The position numbers were made by a program, and so were the translations under genes. From Candidatus Rifleibacteriota bacterium (GTDB lineage Bacteria > Muiribacteriota > Ozemobacteria > Ozemobacterales > Ozemobacteraceae): 64,000 nt of DNA. Shown piece by piece: positions 52,082 to 61,299 of this stretch. A model generated the notes under the pieces. The model was not told the DNA's origin and made no database searches. It saw only the letters and a list, made by a program, of their open reading frames with translations. Each line of letters begins with the position of its first letter. The first letter of the stretch is position 1. The stretch is taken from NCBI GenBank assembly GCA_024710355.1, contig JANJUX010000003.1, positions 62,001-126,000 on the forward strand, read 5' to 3'.

Positions 52082-54985
52082 ATGGAACTTGATAAAATTG
52101 AACTGTTTTCGTCACTCAGTCATGGGGAAATCACCCGGATCGCCGGCATCGCCCGCAGAGTGCATCTTGCCCGCGGCGAAGCCGTTTTCAATGAAGGCGA
52201 CTACGAAAAGAACATCTATATAGTTGAGACCGGCCAGGTTGAAATTTACAAAAGAACACCGCTCAATGGCGAACAATCGATCGCCATCATGAAAAATGGT
52301 GACTACTTCGGTGAAATGGCTTTCTTTGAAAAGGCTGCCACCCGCTCGGCTTCAGCCAGAACCCTGCAGACGACTTCTCTGATAGTCATCGAAGGTCCTG
52401 ACTTCGAAAGACTCATTCACAGCTATCCCTCGATCAGTCTTAAGCTCCTTGCTACCCTTTCTTCGCGTCTTCGCGAGACAAACCGCATGATCACAACGGG
52501 GCCCGGTACACAGAGCGCCAATCAGCCCCAGACTGCCAAAAAAGAATGCCAGCTGCTGACTGTGGCTTCGGCAAAAGACGGCTACGGCAAAACGACGTTT
52601 GCCACGTCTCTAGCCCGCATGCTGGCGATCGAGCTCGGCAAGAAGGTTCTCTTTCTCGACCTCGACCTGTATTTTGGCGGCGGCACGCATCTGCTCGGCG
52701 TTCATTCGCCCCGCTCCATCATCGATATCGTTAACAAATACCGCCAGGATGAAACCAAGTTCAACCTGCTGAGCGAAAGCATCAGACTGGCAGATACTCT
52801 TTTTACGATTCCTGCGCCGCGCAGCTTTCTTGAAGCCGAACAGATTCACTCTTCAGATCTGATCAAGCTTCTCAAAGAAGCCAGGAAGCATTTTGACTAC
52901 GTAATTGCCGATACCGGTTCGATTTTCGACGAAAATCTCTATACCATTCTCGACACCTCTGACGTGGTCTTCTTCATGATCAATTTCTCGAATCTATCGA
53001 CGGTTACTGACAATGTCAGGTTTTTCCATGGCATTTCAAAACTCAGCTACCCGAGAGAGCGCCTCATTCTCCTTGGCAACAACGTCAGCTCTGACTTCTC
53101 AACCGCCAAAACCAGCCGGGTTTTCCCCTACCCCGTTATCGGCGGGCTGCCGAAAGTCCCCGATTTCGAGCCCCAGTTCGGCAAGCCGGTTTATGATGTC
53201 GCCCCCAGCAGTCCATACTGCGAAGTGATGCGCCTGCTGGTGCGCAATATTCTTAAAGAAACCGGTCTCAAAAAGCCGCAGGCCCAAAAAGGCGGCATTT
53301 TCTCGATGATTTTCGGCGAAAAAGATCCCGATCTGATGATCAATACCCAGCTGCTGCAACTGCATCCGCTTCCGGGCAGCAATTTTTCTCCGATCATCAG
53401 CTCAAAAGACGTCCGGTCCCAGGTTAAGTATGTGCGTTACAACCTGTTGTTTGGCTACCTCGAAGAAGCCAAGCGCAACCTTCTTTCGTTCATGGAATAC
53501 TCTCAGTCATCTGCCCCCCTGTGCGAGCTTCTTGGAGAAATCTACCTGATAGAAGACAAAAAGTCAGAGGCGCTTGAAGCTTTCCAGAGAGCGATTGCCA
53601 TCGACCCGAAACAACACGTGGCACTTGGTTATCTTGCCCACCTCTCTGGATCAAAAGAGAGCTTTGAGCAGGCCGTTGCCGCAGTGAAAGAGAAAATTAC
53701 CGCCAACCCGAAGTTTCTCGATCTGCTCAACGACTACGGCAAAATCCTCATGAGCAACGAAATGTTCGAAGAGGCCGCCGCCCAGCTCGATAAGGCTCTG
53801 AAAGAAAACCCCCGCTACCTTGAAGCAAAGCTGAATCTGGCCACCTGTCTCGCAAAAATCGGTCAGCCGGAAAAGGCTATCAAAATGCTTCTTGGCGTTG
53901 ACAGCCGCAATCCGCGCCTGTTCTTTACCCTCGGCGATGTTTTCTACAGCACCGGCCGCCTCTATCTTGCCTTCAAGGCTTTCAACAAGGCAGCCAACCT
54001 CTACCCGGCTTATCCGGGCCTGCGCCCGAAGCTTTTCGAACTCACCGGCTACATGCGCAAACTCGAAACGGTTATTGATCTGCACGAGCGCTTTGTCAAC
54101 ACCAATCCCAATTTCCCGGATCTGCACTCAAAACTCGCCAGTTTCTACAACCTTGCCGGCAAGAGCGAACTGGCCATCATGCATTTCAAAAAAGCGCTCG
54201 AACTCAATCCCAACTACCAGGACGCTAAAATCAAGCTCGACATCATTCAAAAAGACGAAATCGGTCGCATTGCCAGAACCGACCTCGAAGAAGAAACGAT
54301 CGAAAGCAGCACCGTTACCCGTTGTATGCGCGCAACCATAAGCTTCTCGACGGGCGAAAGACGCTATGCTCTCCCCGAAGAAGCAGTGCTGCAGGTCAAA
54401 AATGTCAGAACTTCGAAAGTGATGCAGAAAGCGATCAATATTTCCCAGATTGAAGCTGGCAGCATCGATCTGGACTGCTCGCCTCTCGGCCTGCTTGCCA
54501 ATCAGGATATCCTCCTCTTCCAGATTTACGATGTGAAAAGCTCGAATATCATTCGCTTCGCGCCGCATTACCTCGAAAAAGACGAAATCATGGCCAATCA
54601 CTGCCAGGTCGACCTCGATCTCGAACTGAATCACAGTGACGAAGACCTCGAAACCATGACCAAGTATTTCCTGGTACACCTCTCTTCAAAACAGATGGCT
54701 GATCTGGTCGGCAACGGTAACTCTTACCGCGCAGTTCTCCAGAACGCCAGCAACGGTCTTGAAGCGGTCGGGCACCTTAACCCCGAAAACGAAGAGCAGA
54801 TCAACTTCGTGCTCAACGCCTCACATCGGGCAGCTGAAGGAGTTCCTGCGGTTAAGCCTGGCGACAAGCTCTCTATAAAAGTTCAGGATGGCAAGAACAC
54901 CAGTGTCTTTGCCATGGAATTCGCTGTCGGCAAAAGCGACGTGCAGAATTTCTGCAAAACTATCATCCCTAAAGATTCAAACTAA
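52082..54985 (+). CDS. cNMP-binding / ParA-CpaE-like ATPase / TPR fusion protein
   Basis: 967 aa. Residues about 5-130: CRP-type cNMP-binding domain (FGEMAFFEKAATRSAS). Residues about 155-395: MinD/ParA/CpaE-type ATPase with deviant Walker A KDGYGKTT (165-172), LFLDLDLYFGGG (190-201) and Walker B YVIADTGS (273-280). Residues about 445-725: six or more TPR-like repeats (EALEAFQRAIAIDPK, LAIMHFKKALELNPNY). The tail (745-967) is beta-rich and unassigned. CpaE-like ATPases position pili or secretion machines. It is divergent from the competence operon and followed by a strong terminator. Confidence 0.85.
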   Translation: MELDKIELFSSLSHGEITRIAGIARRVHLARGEAVFNEGDYEKNIYIVETGQVEIYKRTPLNGEQSIAIMKNGDYFGEMAFFEKAATRSASARTLQTTSLIVIEGPDFERLIHSYPSISLKLLATLSSRLRETNRMITTGPGTQSANQPQTAKKECQLLTVASAKDGYGKTTFATSLARMLAIELGKKVLFLDLDLYFGGGTHLLGVHSPRSIIDIVNKYRQDETKFNLLSESIRLADTLFTIPAPRSFLEAEQIHSSDLIKLLKEARKHFDYVIADTGSIFDENLYTILDTSDVVFFMINFSNLSTVTDNVRFFHGISKLSYPRERLILLGNNVSSDFSTAKTSRVFPYPVIGGLPKVPDFEPQFGKPVYDVAPSSPYCEVMRLLVRNILKETGLKKPQAQKGGIFSMIFGEKDPDLMINTQLLQLHPLPGSNFSPIISSKDVRSQVKYVRYNLLFGYLEEAKRNLLSFMEYSQSSAPLCELLGEIYLIEDKKSEALEAFQRAIAIDPKQHVALGYLAHLSGSKESFEQAVAAVKEKITANPKFLDLLNDYGKILMSNEMFEEAAAQLDKALKENPRYLEAKLNLATCLAKIGQPEKAIKMLLGVDSRNPRLFFTLGDVFYSTGRLYLAFKAFNKAANLYPAYPGLRPKLFELTGYMRKLETVIDLHERFVNTNPNFPDLHSKLASFYNLAGKSELAIMHFKKALELNPNYQDAKIKLDIIQKDEIGRIARTDLEEETIESSTVTRCMRATISFSTGERRYALPEEAVLQVKNVRTSKVMQKAINISQIEAGSIDLDCSPLGLLANQDILLFQIYDVKSSNIIRFAPHYLEKDEIMANHCQVDLDLELNHSDEDLETMTKYFLVHLSSKQMADLVGNGNSYRAVLQNASNGLEAVGHLNPENEEQINFVLNASHRAAEGVPAVKPGDKLSIKVQDGKNTSVFAMEFAVGKSDVQNFCKTIIPKDSN

Positions 54986-54998
54986 GCTCTTAAACCGG

Positions 54999-55038
54999 GC
55001 GCCCGTTTCACTTTTCCGTGAAACGGGCGCTTTTTTTT
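54999..55038 (+). terminator. Rho-independent terminator of the cNMP/ParA/TPR gene
   Basis: Perfect 13-base arms (54999-55011 and 55018-55030), a 6-base loop and eight T residues, 14 bases after the stop codon. Confidence 0.95.
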
Positions 55039-55044
55039 ACCGTT

Positions 55045-56028
55045 TTAATCAGATTTTTGCCACCAGGCTGCCAGACCGGTAGCCATGCCAGCGAGCAGTG
55101 CCAGATCTCTGACCAGGCAGAACAGCGGCGTCATTATTGCCAGGCCTGGCTTTTCGGGCAGAGCCAGGCGTGCCAGCGGGATACAGGTGCCCAGCCAGCC
55201 GGCTTTCCAGAGAAAGCGCAGCTGTTTTGAAACCAGTGTGACCGGAAACAGCACCAGCAAAACCAGTTGCACCTTGAGGGTCCAGGGTGTGTAGGTGTCG
55301 TTGCCGGCTTTCTGCAGGTGCCGGCGGTAAATGCGCATGCGCCAGTAACCACGCCAGTATTTAAGGCTGGCGTAGGCCAGCCAGCCTTCACGATGTGTGT
55401 GAGCAACTTTTGCTTCCGGGGCGAAAAGAAAGCGGGCCCCCGTTTCTTTGACTCGGAATGCGAGATCGACATCTTCGTTCTGCCGCAGTTCAGGGTTAAA
55501 GCCGCCGGCAGCCATAAATGCCGCTTTTCGATAAGCGCCGCTGTAGGTGTCGATAAAATCGATTTCGCCATGCGAAGCGAGTTTTTCGTATCTCTCTTCG
55601 AACTCGAGCTGAGCCAGTCTGGCCCAGAGATCGTTCTGAAAAGTCTGGTAAATGCCCTTTACACCGATCACAGCAGATTCGACCATCGGAGCAAGCATCA
55701 TTTCGAGCCAGTCGGGTGCGGGAACACAGTCAGCATCGGTAAAAAGAAGAATCTCGCCGGCCGCGGCCCTGGCTCCGGCGTTGCGCGCCGCCCCGGGCCC
55801 AGAATTCGTCTGCAGTCTAAGCAGCTGCAGGCGAAGATTGTCGGCGTATTTTGTCGTTATAAAAGACAGATCATCGGTCGAAGCGTCGTCAACGACAATG
55901 ACTTCGAATTCGCGATCGGTCTTTTGTGCGCTCAGGGCATCGAGGCAGGCGCAGATGCTGGTCGCGGCATTGAAGGCCGGTATGATCACCGAAGCTTCGA
56001 TGGCTGGTTTCCTGATACGGTTGAACAC
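55045..56028 (-). CDS. Family 2 glycosyltransferase
   Basis: 327 aa. GT-A fold: ASVIIPAFNAATSICACLDAL, VIVVDDASTDD, FTDADCVPAPDWL (the DxD motif) and RQNEDVDLAFRV. The C-terminal 80 residues carry two or more hydrophobic segments, so it is membrane-associated. It transfers a sugar from a nucleotide-sugar donor; product not predictable. GTG start directly after the stop of the ATP-grasp gene. Confidence 0.85.
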   Translation of the reverse strand: MFNRIRKPAIEASVIIPAFNAATSICACLDALSAQKTDREFEVIVVDDASTDDLSFITTKYADNLRLQLLRLQTNSGPGAARNAGARAAAGEILLFTDADCVPAPDWLEMMLAPMVESAVIGVKGIYQTFQNDLWARLAQLEFEERYEKLASHGEIDFIDTYSGAYRKAAFMAAGGFNPELRQNEDVDLAFRVKETGARFLFAPEAKVAHTHREGWLAYASLKYWRGYWRMRIYRRHLQKAGNDTYTPWTLKVQLVLLVLFPVTLVSKQLRFLWKAGWLGTCIPLARLALPEKPGLAIMTPLFCLVRDLALLAGMATGLAAWWQKSD

Positions 56029-57192
56029 TCAGACGGTCGCCTGAATGAAATGAATCATGTCGAAAATATCGTTAACTTCGGGTGAGCGCACGAGAAACGC
56101 TTCATTGCCCATAACTTCAGAGAAGACGAGCGGTACCGGGGTGTGGGCGGCGATTTTCTCGCCAAAGCGCGCAAAAATCTCTTCGACGCTGTGGCGATAG
56201 TTCTTGCCGGCTTTGCGGGCAATGTGGGCGGCGTTGTATTTGCGCTCTATTTTTGCATGAAAGCGGTTGTCGGCGATGATGTTCGCCCATTCCTGGTAGA
56301 CGTTGACGTCGGCTGAATAGTTCATCAGGTCGACGGTGTAGCCTCCGGGGGGGCGGCAGTTCATTTCGAGAACGAAAAGCTTGCCGTCGGTGCGGCGGCG
56401 CAGGAATTCAAGATGGAAAAATTTGGCGCGGATATCGAAGTCTTTAACGATCTTGCGGCCGATTTCGACCGCATCTTCTGGGATATCGCGCACAATGTAG
56501 AAGCTGAGATCCTGGTTGTAGGCGACGAGATCGTAGGCGCCGTTGATCGAGCGCAGCGACGAGTAAAACACGATTTCGCCATCCTGGTCGGCGATGCCGT
56601 CGAAGGTCATCAGCTCACCGTCGATAAAGGGTTCGACAAAATAGTCGCCGGCCGGTTTTCGGCTCCAGAACATTGCCAGATCGTCGTCATTGTCGATTTT
56701 AAAGGCGGCCATGGCGCCGACTCCGACGTCGGGCTTGGCAAAAACCGGGTAGCCATGCTTTTTGATGAAAGCCTTCAGACTTTTTTCGCTTTCGATCAGT
56801 TCGCCGTCGACAACCGGGGCTTTGCAGGTCTTGAAAATCTTCTTCATTTCTGATTTGCGCTTGATTTTAAGTGTCTGCGCAACGTCTGGGCCGATGATGT
56901 TAAAATCTTCGCGCAGCCGTGCTTCGTGCATCATCCAGTGTTCATTGTGTGATTCGACGCGGGTTACCCGGCCATGTCTGAAAATCAGAAAAGCCGCAGC
57001 TCTGTACACCTGCTCGTAGTCTTCGAGGTTATCGACGCGATAATAGTCGGCAAGCGAATTTTTCAGCCCTTCTTCGAGATTGTCGGGGTGTTCTTCGGCG
57101 ATACCAAGAACCTTGATACCGCGATTGGCAAGACCAACCACGAAATTGATGAAGTTCGGCGGAAAATGCGGCGACAGATATATCAGATTCAT
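56029..57192 (-). CDS. ATP-grasp domain protein
   Basis: 387 aa. An N-terminal Rossmann-like domain (NLIYLSPHFPPNFINFVVGLANRGIKVLGI), then the ATP-grasp domain with FAKPDVGVGAMAAFKI and the metal site LEMNCRPPGGYT. ATP-grasp ligases join a carboxylate to an amine, thiol or other nucleophile; the substrate is not recognisable. Start at ATG 57192, with AGGAAAC upstream; an earlier open extension lacks a site. It is coupled to a glycosyltransferase, suggesting envelope or natural-product modification (weak inference). Confidence 0.8.
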   Translation of the reverse strand: MNLIYLSPHFPPNFINFVVGLANRGIKVLGIAEEHPDNLEEGLKNSLADYYRVDNLEDYEQVYRAAAFLIFRHGRVTRVESHNEHWMMHEARLREDFNIIGPDVAQTLKIKRKSEMKKIFKTCKAPVVDGELIESEKSLKAFIKKHGYPVFAKPDVGVGAMAAFKIDNDDDLAMFWSRKPAGDYFVEPFIDGELMTFDGIADQDGEIVFYSSLRSINGAYDLVAYNQDLSFYIVRDIPEDAVEIGRKIVKDFDIRAKFFHLEFLRRRTDGKLFVLEMNCRPPGGYTVDLMNYSADVNVYQEWANIIADNRFHAKIERKYNAAHIARKAGKNYRHSVEEIFARFGEKIAAHTPVPLVFSEVMGNEAFLVRSPEVNDIFDMIHFIQATV

Positions 57193-57270
57193 GCGTGTTT
57201 CCTGTTCTTTATTTGGTGCGGCCTGCCCGAAAAAGCAGGGCAGCTTCAATTCTAATCAAAAGCTGCCGAT

Positions 57271-57300
57271 TTGACAACCCTGCAAATTCTGCTGTATATG
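57271..57300 (+). promoter_or_regulatory. Candidate promoter of the 163-aa secreted protein
   Basis: TTGACA (57271-57276), 18-base spacer, TATATG (57295-57300). The perfect -35 makes a TTG translation start at 57271 unlikely. Confidence 0.4.
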
Positions 57301-57306
57301 AGCCTG

Positions 57307-57798
57307 ATGCTAATCAGATATCAGAAGATCATGACCTCTTTTGCGCTGCTGCTGCTCTTTTTATCCAATCAGCCGGCCGGCGCCGAGTCTGTTTTCAGTC
57401 AGCTGAAAACTCTTGAACAGGCGGTCAACATTACTCTGAACCGTCTCGAATCAGATATTCAGATCGATCCGGCGACCGGCCCGGCAGCAGTCGATTTTGC
57501 GCAGCGGGCCGGGCAGCAGCTGCAGATGACCCTTGTCGGTCTTGGCCGCGAGTCGCTGCTGCAGGAAGACTACTATCATCTCTGTCTGTATCTGCTCGCC
57601 AGAAAGACCGGCAATTACACCGCTGCCCTGGAACCACTTGATTACGAAATAAAAATGGCCGAAATGCCGAAATTACGACAGTGGCTGCAGTTGCGGCTGT
57701 CTATGATGCATGAACTGGCCGCCGGCAAAGTGCCCGAAGAGCGTGATTTTTCGATCACGGGCGAATTTTCTGACCTGCGCCGCCTCCTGCGAAGATAG
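57307..57798 (+). CDS. Short secreted protein of unknown function
   Basis: About 163 aa from ATG 57307 or 155 aa from ATG 57331. The longer start gives a signal peptide with basic residues (MLIRYQKI) before TSFALLLLFLSNQPAGA. The mature part is helical, with TPR-like spacing in the middle (YYHLCLYLLARKTGNYTAALEPLDYEIKMAE). No ribosome site is convincing at either start. Function unknown. Confidence 0.55.
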   Translation: MLIRYQKIMTSFALLLLFLSNQPAGAESVFSQLKTLEQAVNITLNRLESDIQIDPATGPAAVDFAQRAGQQLQMTLVGLGRESLLQEDYYHLCLYLLARKTGNYTAALEPLDYEIKMAEMPKLRQWLQLRLSMMHELAAGKVPEERDFSITGEFSDLRRLLRR

Positions 57799-57861
57799 CC
57801 TGCTCACTTCGTTGCAATGACGCAGTTTAATGCATTGGCGCTGAAAAATCCGCCAGGTTGT

Positions 57862-57890
57862 TTGAAACCTTGGCAGATATGTAATATACT
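57862..57890 (+). promoter_or_regulatory. Candidate promoter of the DUF4126-PlsC gene
   Basis: TTGAAA (57862-57867), 17-base spacer, TATACT (57885-57890), 39 bases upstream of the ATG. Confidence 0.6.
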
Positions 57891-57929
57891 GGCATCTCAG
57901 AATAGACTGACAAGGAAAAGAGAAAAGCC

Positions 57930-59198
57930 ATGGAATACCTGTTTCCCGTATTCACCGGTTTGAGCCTTTCGGCCATGACCGGATTCAGAGCTTTTATGCC
58001 CCCTCTGATACTCGGGGTTCTTTATCGGTTTTTTCCCGATATGGTTAAAATTAACGAGAGTTTTGCCTTTCTTGCCGGTGATCCGGTGCTGATAGCCCTG
58101 GGTGTTGCCGCAGCAGCTGAATTTCTCGCTGACAAGTTCCCGGTAATCGACAATATTCTCGACTGGCTTGAACTGCCGGCCAAAATCGCCTTTTCGGCAA
58201 TTCTCACTTTTGCACTGATCCCGGGCGGCAGTCACTGGTTCTACCTTCTGGTCGCCATGGTTTTTGCGCAGACAGCCACCCTGTCGGTGCATGCCGGCAA
58301 AACCGGGCTGCGGGCCGCATCTACCGTCGGTACCGGCGGTATTGCCAACCCGCTGATCGGTATACTCGAAGACATAATCACCTTCATCGGAACCATCATG
58401 GCGATCGTGCTGCCCTGGCTCGCCATTATTCTGCTGGCTTACCTCGTTATTCGCTGCATTCGTTATATCACCGGTTCCAGCGGTGGCAACGATGGAAAAA
58501 TCGCTGAAACTACGCCCTCTTTCATCTGGTTCGACATTTCTCAGTTTCTCAGTCGCTGGTTTTTCAGAATTTACAACGGCATGAAAATTTACAATTACGA
58601 ACTGGTGCCGGTTAACGAACAGTTTGTCACCGTCGCCAACCACGCCTCGATCTGGGATGGCTTTATCATGGCCAGCGCCGTCAGGGTGCCTTTGTTTATC
58701 ATGGTAAAAAAAGAGGCGTTTGAGAACCCTTTTAAAGGCTTTTATCTGCGCAAGGTCCTCTGCTTTCCGGTCGACCGCTCCAAAGTCGATGCCCACGCCA
58801 TCAAAACAGCCATGAAACTGGTCAATGACGGCCAACGGCTTGGGTTGTTTCCAGAGGGCACTCGTAACCGTGAGGGTAAAGTTGGCAAGTTCAAGGCCGG
58901 TGCCATCAAGTTCGCCCTGAAAAAGAAACTGCCAATCGTGCCCGCCTACATTGCCAATTCGCACCTGCTGACGCCGCCCGGTACCTTTTTTCCGCGGCCG
59001 GCAAAAATGTCGGTGCATCTGCTCGAACCGATCGACACCAAAGCCGAACTCGAAGCCGGCAAAGACGAAGAGCAGATTCTTGAGATGCTCTATCAGAGAA
59101 TCTGCGACAAGGGCAGCGAAGTCATGGGCTACGACGTACGCGATTATGCCAGCCTGAAGGCTGACGCCGAGCCGGCCAATGATGAAACAGGCAGATGA
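57930..59198 (+). CDS. DUF4126 membrane domain fused to PlsC-type acyltransferase
   Basis: 422 aa. Residues about 1-185: DUF4126 membrane domain (FTGLSLSAMTGFRAFMPPL ... FLADKFPVIDN), with about five hydrophobic segments. Residues about 205-400: lysophospholipid/glycerol-3-phosphate-type acyltransferase with NHASIWDG (HX4D motif, about 231-238), VDRSKVDAH and FPEGTRNREG (about 310-319). The acyltransferase makes phosphatidic acid from lysophosphatidate or acylates a related lipid. The fusion is unusual. AAGGAAAAG precedes the ATG. The gene overlaps the next one by 20 bases. Confidence 0.85.
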   Translation: MEYLFPVFTGLSLSAMTGFRAFMPPLILGVLYRFFPDMVKINESFAFLAGDPVLIALGVAAAAEFLADKFPVIDNILDWLELPAKIAFSAILTFALIPGGSHWFYLLVAMVFAQTATLSVHAGKTGLRAASTVGTGGIANPLIGILEDIITFIGTIMAIVLPWLAIILLAYLVIRCIRYITGSSGGNDGKIAETTPSFIWFDISQFLSRWFFRIYNGMKIYNYELVPVNEQFVTVANHASIWDGFIMASAVRVPLFIMVKKEAFENPFKGFYLRKVLCFPVDRSKVDAHAIKTAMKLVNDGQRLGLFPEGTRNREGKVGKFKAGAIKFALKKKLPIVPAYIANSHLLTPPGTFFPRPAKMSVHLLEPIDTKAELEAGKDEEQILEMLYQRICDKGSEVMGYDVRDYASLKADAEPANDETGR

Positions 59199-60195
59199 GT
59201 TTTTTGCGACCCGCGGCTACCCCTGCTGGCTTCGGGTCGACTACGATACACTGCTGAGCAATATTGCCGTTCATATTGCAACGGCACCATTGATCGACGC
59301 CAGTCTGCCTTTTCTACAGAAAATCTGGCCACATCTTGAAGACGACTTGATCAGAAACGGTCTTGCCGGAGTTCTGAGCTCTTCACCAACTTTTCTTCTT
59401 GGCGTTTCGCCATCGCTGCAGCGAATTCTTCGCCCCGGATACCGCCCGGCCGAAACCGGTTATGCCCGCGAAGGTCTGCTGCCGGTGCTGGGTTCGTTCG
59501 CCGACTGTCTGAACCTGTCAAACATGGCTCAGATACATGACCGGCGCCTGCCGTTTCTACTGCGGGCCCGCGCCCGTTCTGGCGAATTTGGCGCCGGTGA
59601 CTGGGGTCTCGATACAATCTGCGAACAGCTGACGAATATTCCGATGATCGATATCACCGGTTTTTTTCTGCTGCGCCAGCCTGAAAGCAGCGAAGTGTTC
59701 ACTTTGCGCCGCCATCTGCGCCGTCTTGAGTCACCCCAAAGTCATCTGGTAGTTCCGCTGTCACTTATCAACAGAGATTATGCTGAATACCGGCCATTTA
59801 TCAGCACTGAAGTTCTGGGCCTTGACGGCGGCGGCAGCTGTTTCCCGATTGAAACGGGGTTCTGGGCTTTTCCGGTGCGGTCAGGCCATGATTACCAGTT
59901 GTATCAGGTCGATCTTGGCGCCATGCACGGCCTGCCGGCTCGCGAGTTTCCGGCACAGATCGGTGGTTGCCCGGCCAGACCGGTGAATCTGCAGCCCGGT
60001 TTCTGTGAATTTATTGTCGACTCGCATCTTCCCGGGCCGTTCCCGGTTGCCGGTTATCTGACCGGTGGCCCGGCGCATGCGCCGGTCGATCTGCGCGCCT
60101 GGCAACCCTCAGAACTGCTCAATCTCATCGGGCACATGCAGCATTGCCCGGTTTATCTGCAGGCGGGCAACCGGCTGGCCGAGCTGCTCCCCTGA
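59179..60195 (+). CDS. Orphan 338-aa protein downstream of the acyltransferase
   Basis: 338 aa, no signal peptide. The N-terminal half is helical (FFATRGYPCWLRVDYDTLLSNIA), the C-terminal half mixed beta with several His and Gly residues. It overlaps the acyltransferase gene by 20 bases, so it is probably translationally coupled to it and may act in the same lipid pathway. No family recognised. Confidence 0.6.
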   Translation: MMKQADEFFATRGYPCWLRVDYDTLLSNIAVHIATAPLIDASLPFLQKIWPHLEDDLIRNGLAGVLSSSPTFLLGVSPSLQRILRPGYRPAETGYAREGLLPVLGSFADCLNLSNMAQIHDRRLPFLLRARARSGEFGAGDWGLDTICEQLTNIPMIDITGFFLLRQPESSEVFTLRRHLRRLESPQSHLVVPLSLINRDYAEYRPFISTEVLGLDGGGSCFPIETGFWAFPVRSGHDYQLYQVDLGAMHGLPAREFPAQIGGCPARPVNLQPGFCEFIVDSHLPGPFPVAGYLTGGPAHAPVDLRAWQPSELLNLIGHMQHCPVYLQAGNRLAELLP

Positions 60196-60220
60196 TCTGG
60201 TTTTTGCCGAATGCTCCAGA

Positions 60221-61288
60221 CTACTTCAGGCTGACCGGGGCGCCGATGATTTCGATGCCCTGTGGCGACAGTCTGGCCGTGATCAGGCGGGCACCGCTAC
60301 GGTCAAACAGCAGACGGTAAGGTGTCAGCAGCGGCAGGCGAAAATCAAGATTCGGCATGAAGCGGTGAACTGTCACTTTACCGTCTTTGATCAGAAGCAG
60401 ACGGGCATAATCAGGGTGATCTTCGTCGCCATGCCCTTCGTAGACAACCACTGCCAGGTGCCCGGCAAAAGTTCCGGCCAGCCATGCATCGAGAATGATG
60501 TTGGCCGGTTCGCAGGTATAATCGGCAACTCCGACGGGTGTGCGGGTAATATCACTGAGTCTGTTTATATTAAGGGTTTTATCACCTTTTTCAAGCCTGA
60601 CCAGCGAATTGCCATAAAAGCAGGGCTCGACATTGCCTTCCGTCTCCCAGGCCAGGTTGCCCCGGTGGCCGAAAACAAAGGTGCGGTTGCGGCCAGAATC
60701 GAAAAGCACCAGATTCATGCCCAGCCGGTCAGACTCAACAAAGTCGATGTGTCTGAAAAGAATGCGGTCGCCATCGAAACCGAGCCTTTTGTCGAGGCGG
60801 TTGCCGGCAAAGATCAGCAACTCATTGCGCGAATTGTCGGCAACTGCCAGCCGGCCGTCGCGCAGCATGGCAAAATCATCGAACTGCAGACTGCCCTTCT
60901 GGTGGTCGGTTGCCACCATTTTCTGTTTTTTGCTGCGCCCGTCATACGAAAAAATCGTGCGGCCGGACCGGTCGAGCAGTAGAATTTTTTCCTGATCGAC
61001 TTTTAGCGAATAGCCGCGAAACGCCTCTTCAAAGCTGGCGCCCGCCTGCCCGATACCCTCGGGCCAGGGGGCAAAAGAAAAAACACAGATCGTCGAAAAC
61101 TTCAGCAGATCGGGCTGAGCCGGCAGCATTGCCGCCACTTTTTTCTGAAATTCTTCGTAATCGAGGTCATCGGTTGGCGGATTGCTCGGGTCCAGCTGGG
61201 CCATAGCCTGAAAACCGCCAAGCATGATGCTGATCAGGCCGAGAAGCATGATTACACGGAATCGAAAGCGAAAATTCTTGTCAGTCAT
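60221..61288 (-). CDS. Secreted beta-propeller-like protein, unknown
   Basis: 355 aa. Signal peptide (FRVIMLLGLISIMLGGFQAMAQ). The mature part has repeats of the NHL/beta-propeller type: YSLKVDQEKILLLDRSGR, FDDFAMLRDGRLAVADNSRNELLIFAGN, VLFDSGRNRTFVFGHRGN. It has no catalytic signature. It is read 11 bases after the M23 peptidase gene. Confidence 0.65.
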   Translation of the reverse strand: MTDKNFRFRFRVIMLLGLISIMLGGFQAMAQLDPSNPPTDDLDYEEFQKKVAAMLPAQPDLLKFSTICVFSFAPWPEGIGQAGASFEEAFRGYSLKVDQEKILLLDRSGRTIFSYDGRSKKQKMVATDHQKGSLQFDDFAMLRDGRLAVADNSRNELLIFAGNRLDKRLGFDGDRILFRHIDFVESDRLGMNLVLFDSGRNRTFVFGHRGNLAWETEGNVEPCFYGNSLVRLEKGDKTLNINRLSDITRTPVGVADYTCEPANIILDAWLAGTFAGHLAVVVYEGHGDEDHPDYARLLLIKDGKVTVHRFMPNLDFRLPLLTPYRLLFDRSGARLITARLSPQGIEIIGAPVSLK

Positions 61289-61299
61289 GGCTTGTATCC

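Noticed and set aside
55267..56085. Plus-strand open frame of about 270 codons
   Set aside because: Antisense to the glycosyltransferase gene with its intact motifs.
57271..57273. TTG start codon for the small secreted protein
   Set aside because: It is the first part of a TTGACA -35 box followed at 18 bases by TATATG; a signal peptide fits better from 57307 or 57331.
57897..59018. Minus-strand open frame of about 370 codons
   Set aside because: It lies opposite the DUF4126-PlsC gene, which carries clear motifs; composition is that of an antisense shadow.
60065..60982. Plus-strand open frame of about 300 codons
   Set aside because: Spans the end of one gene and the antisense of another; no ribosome site or family signature.
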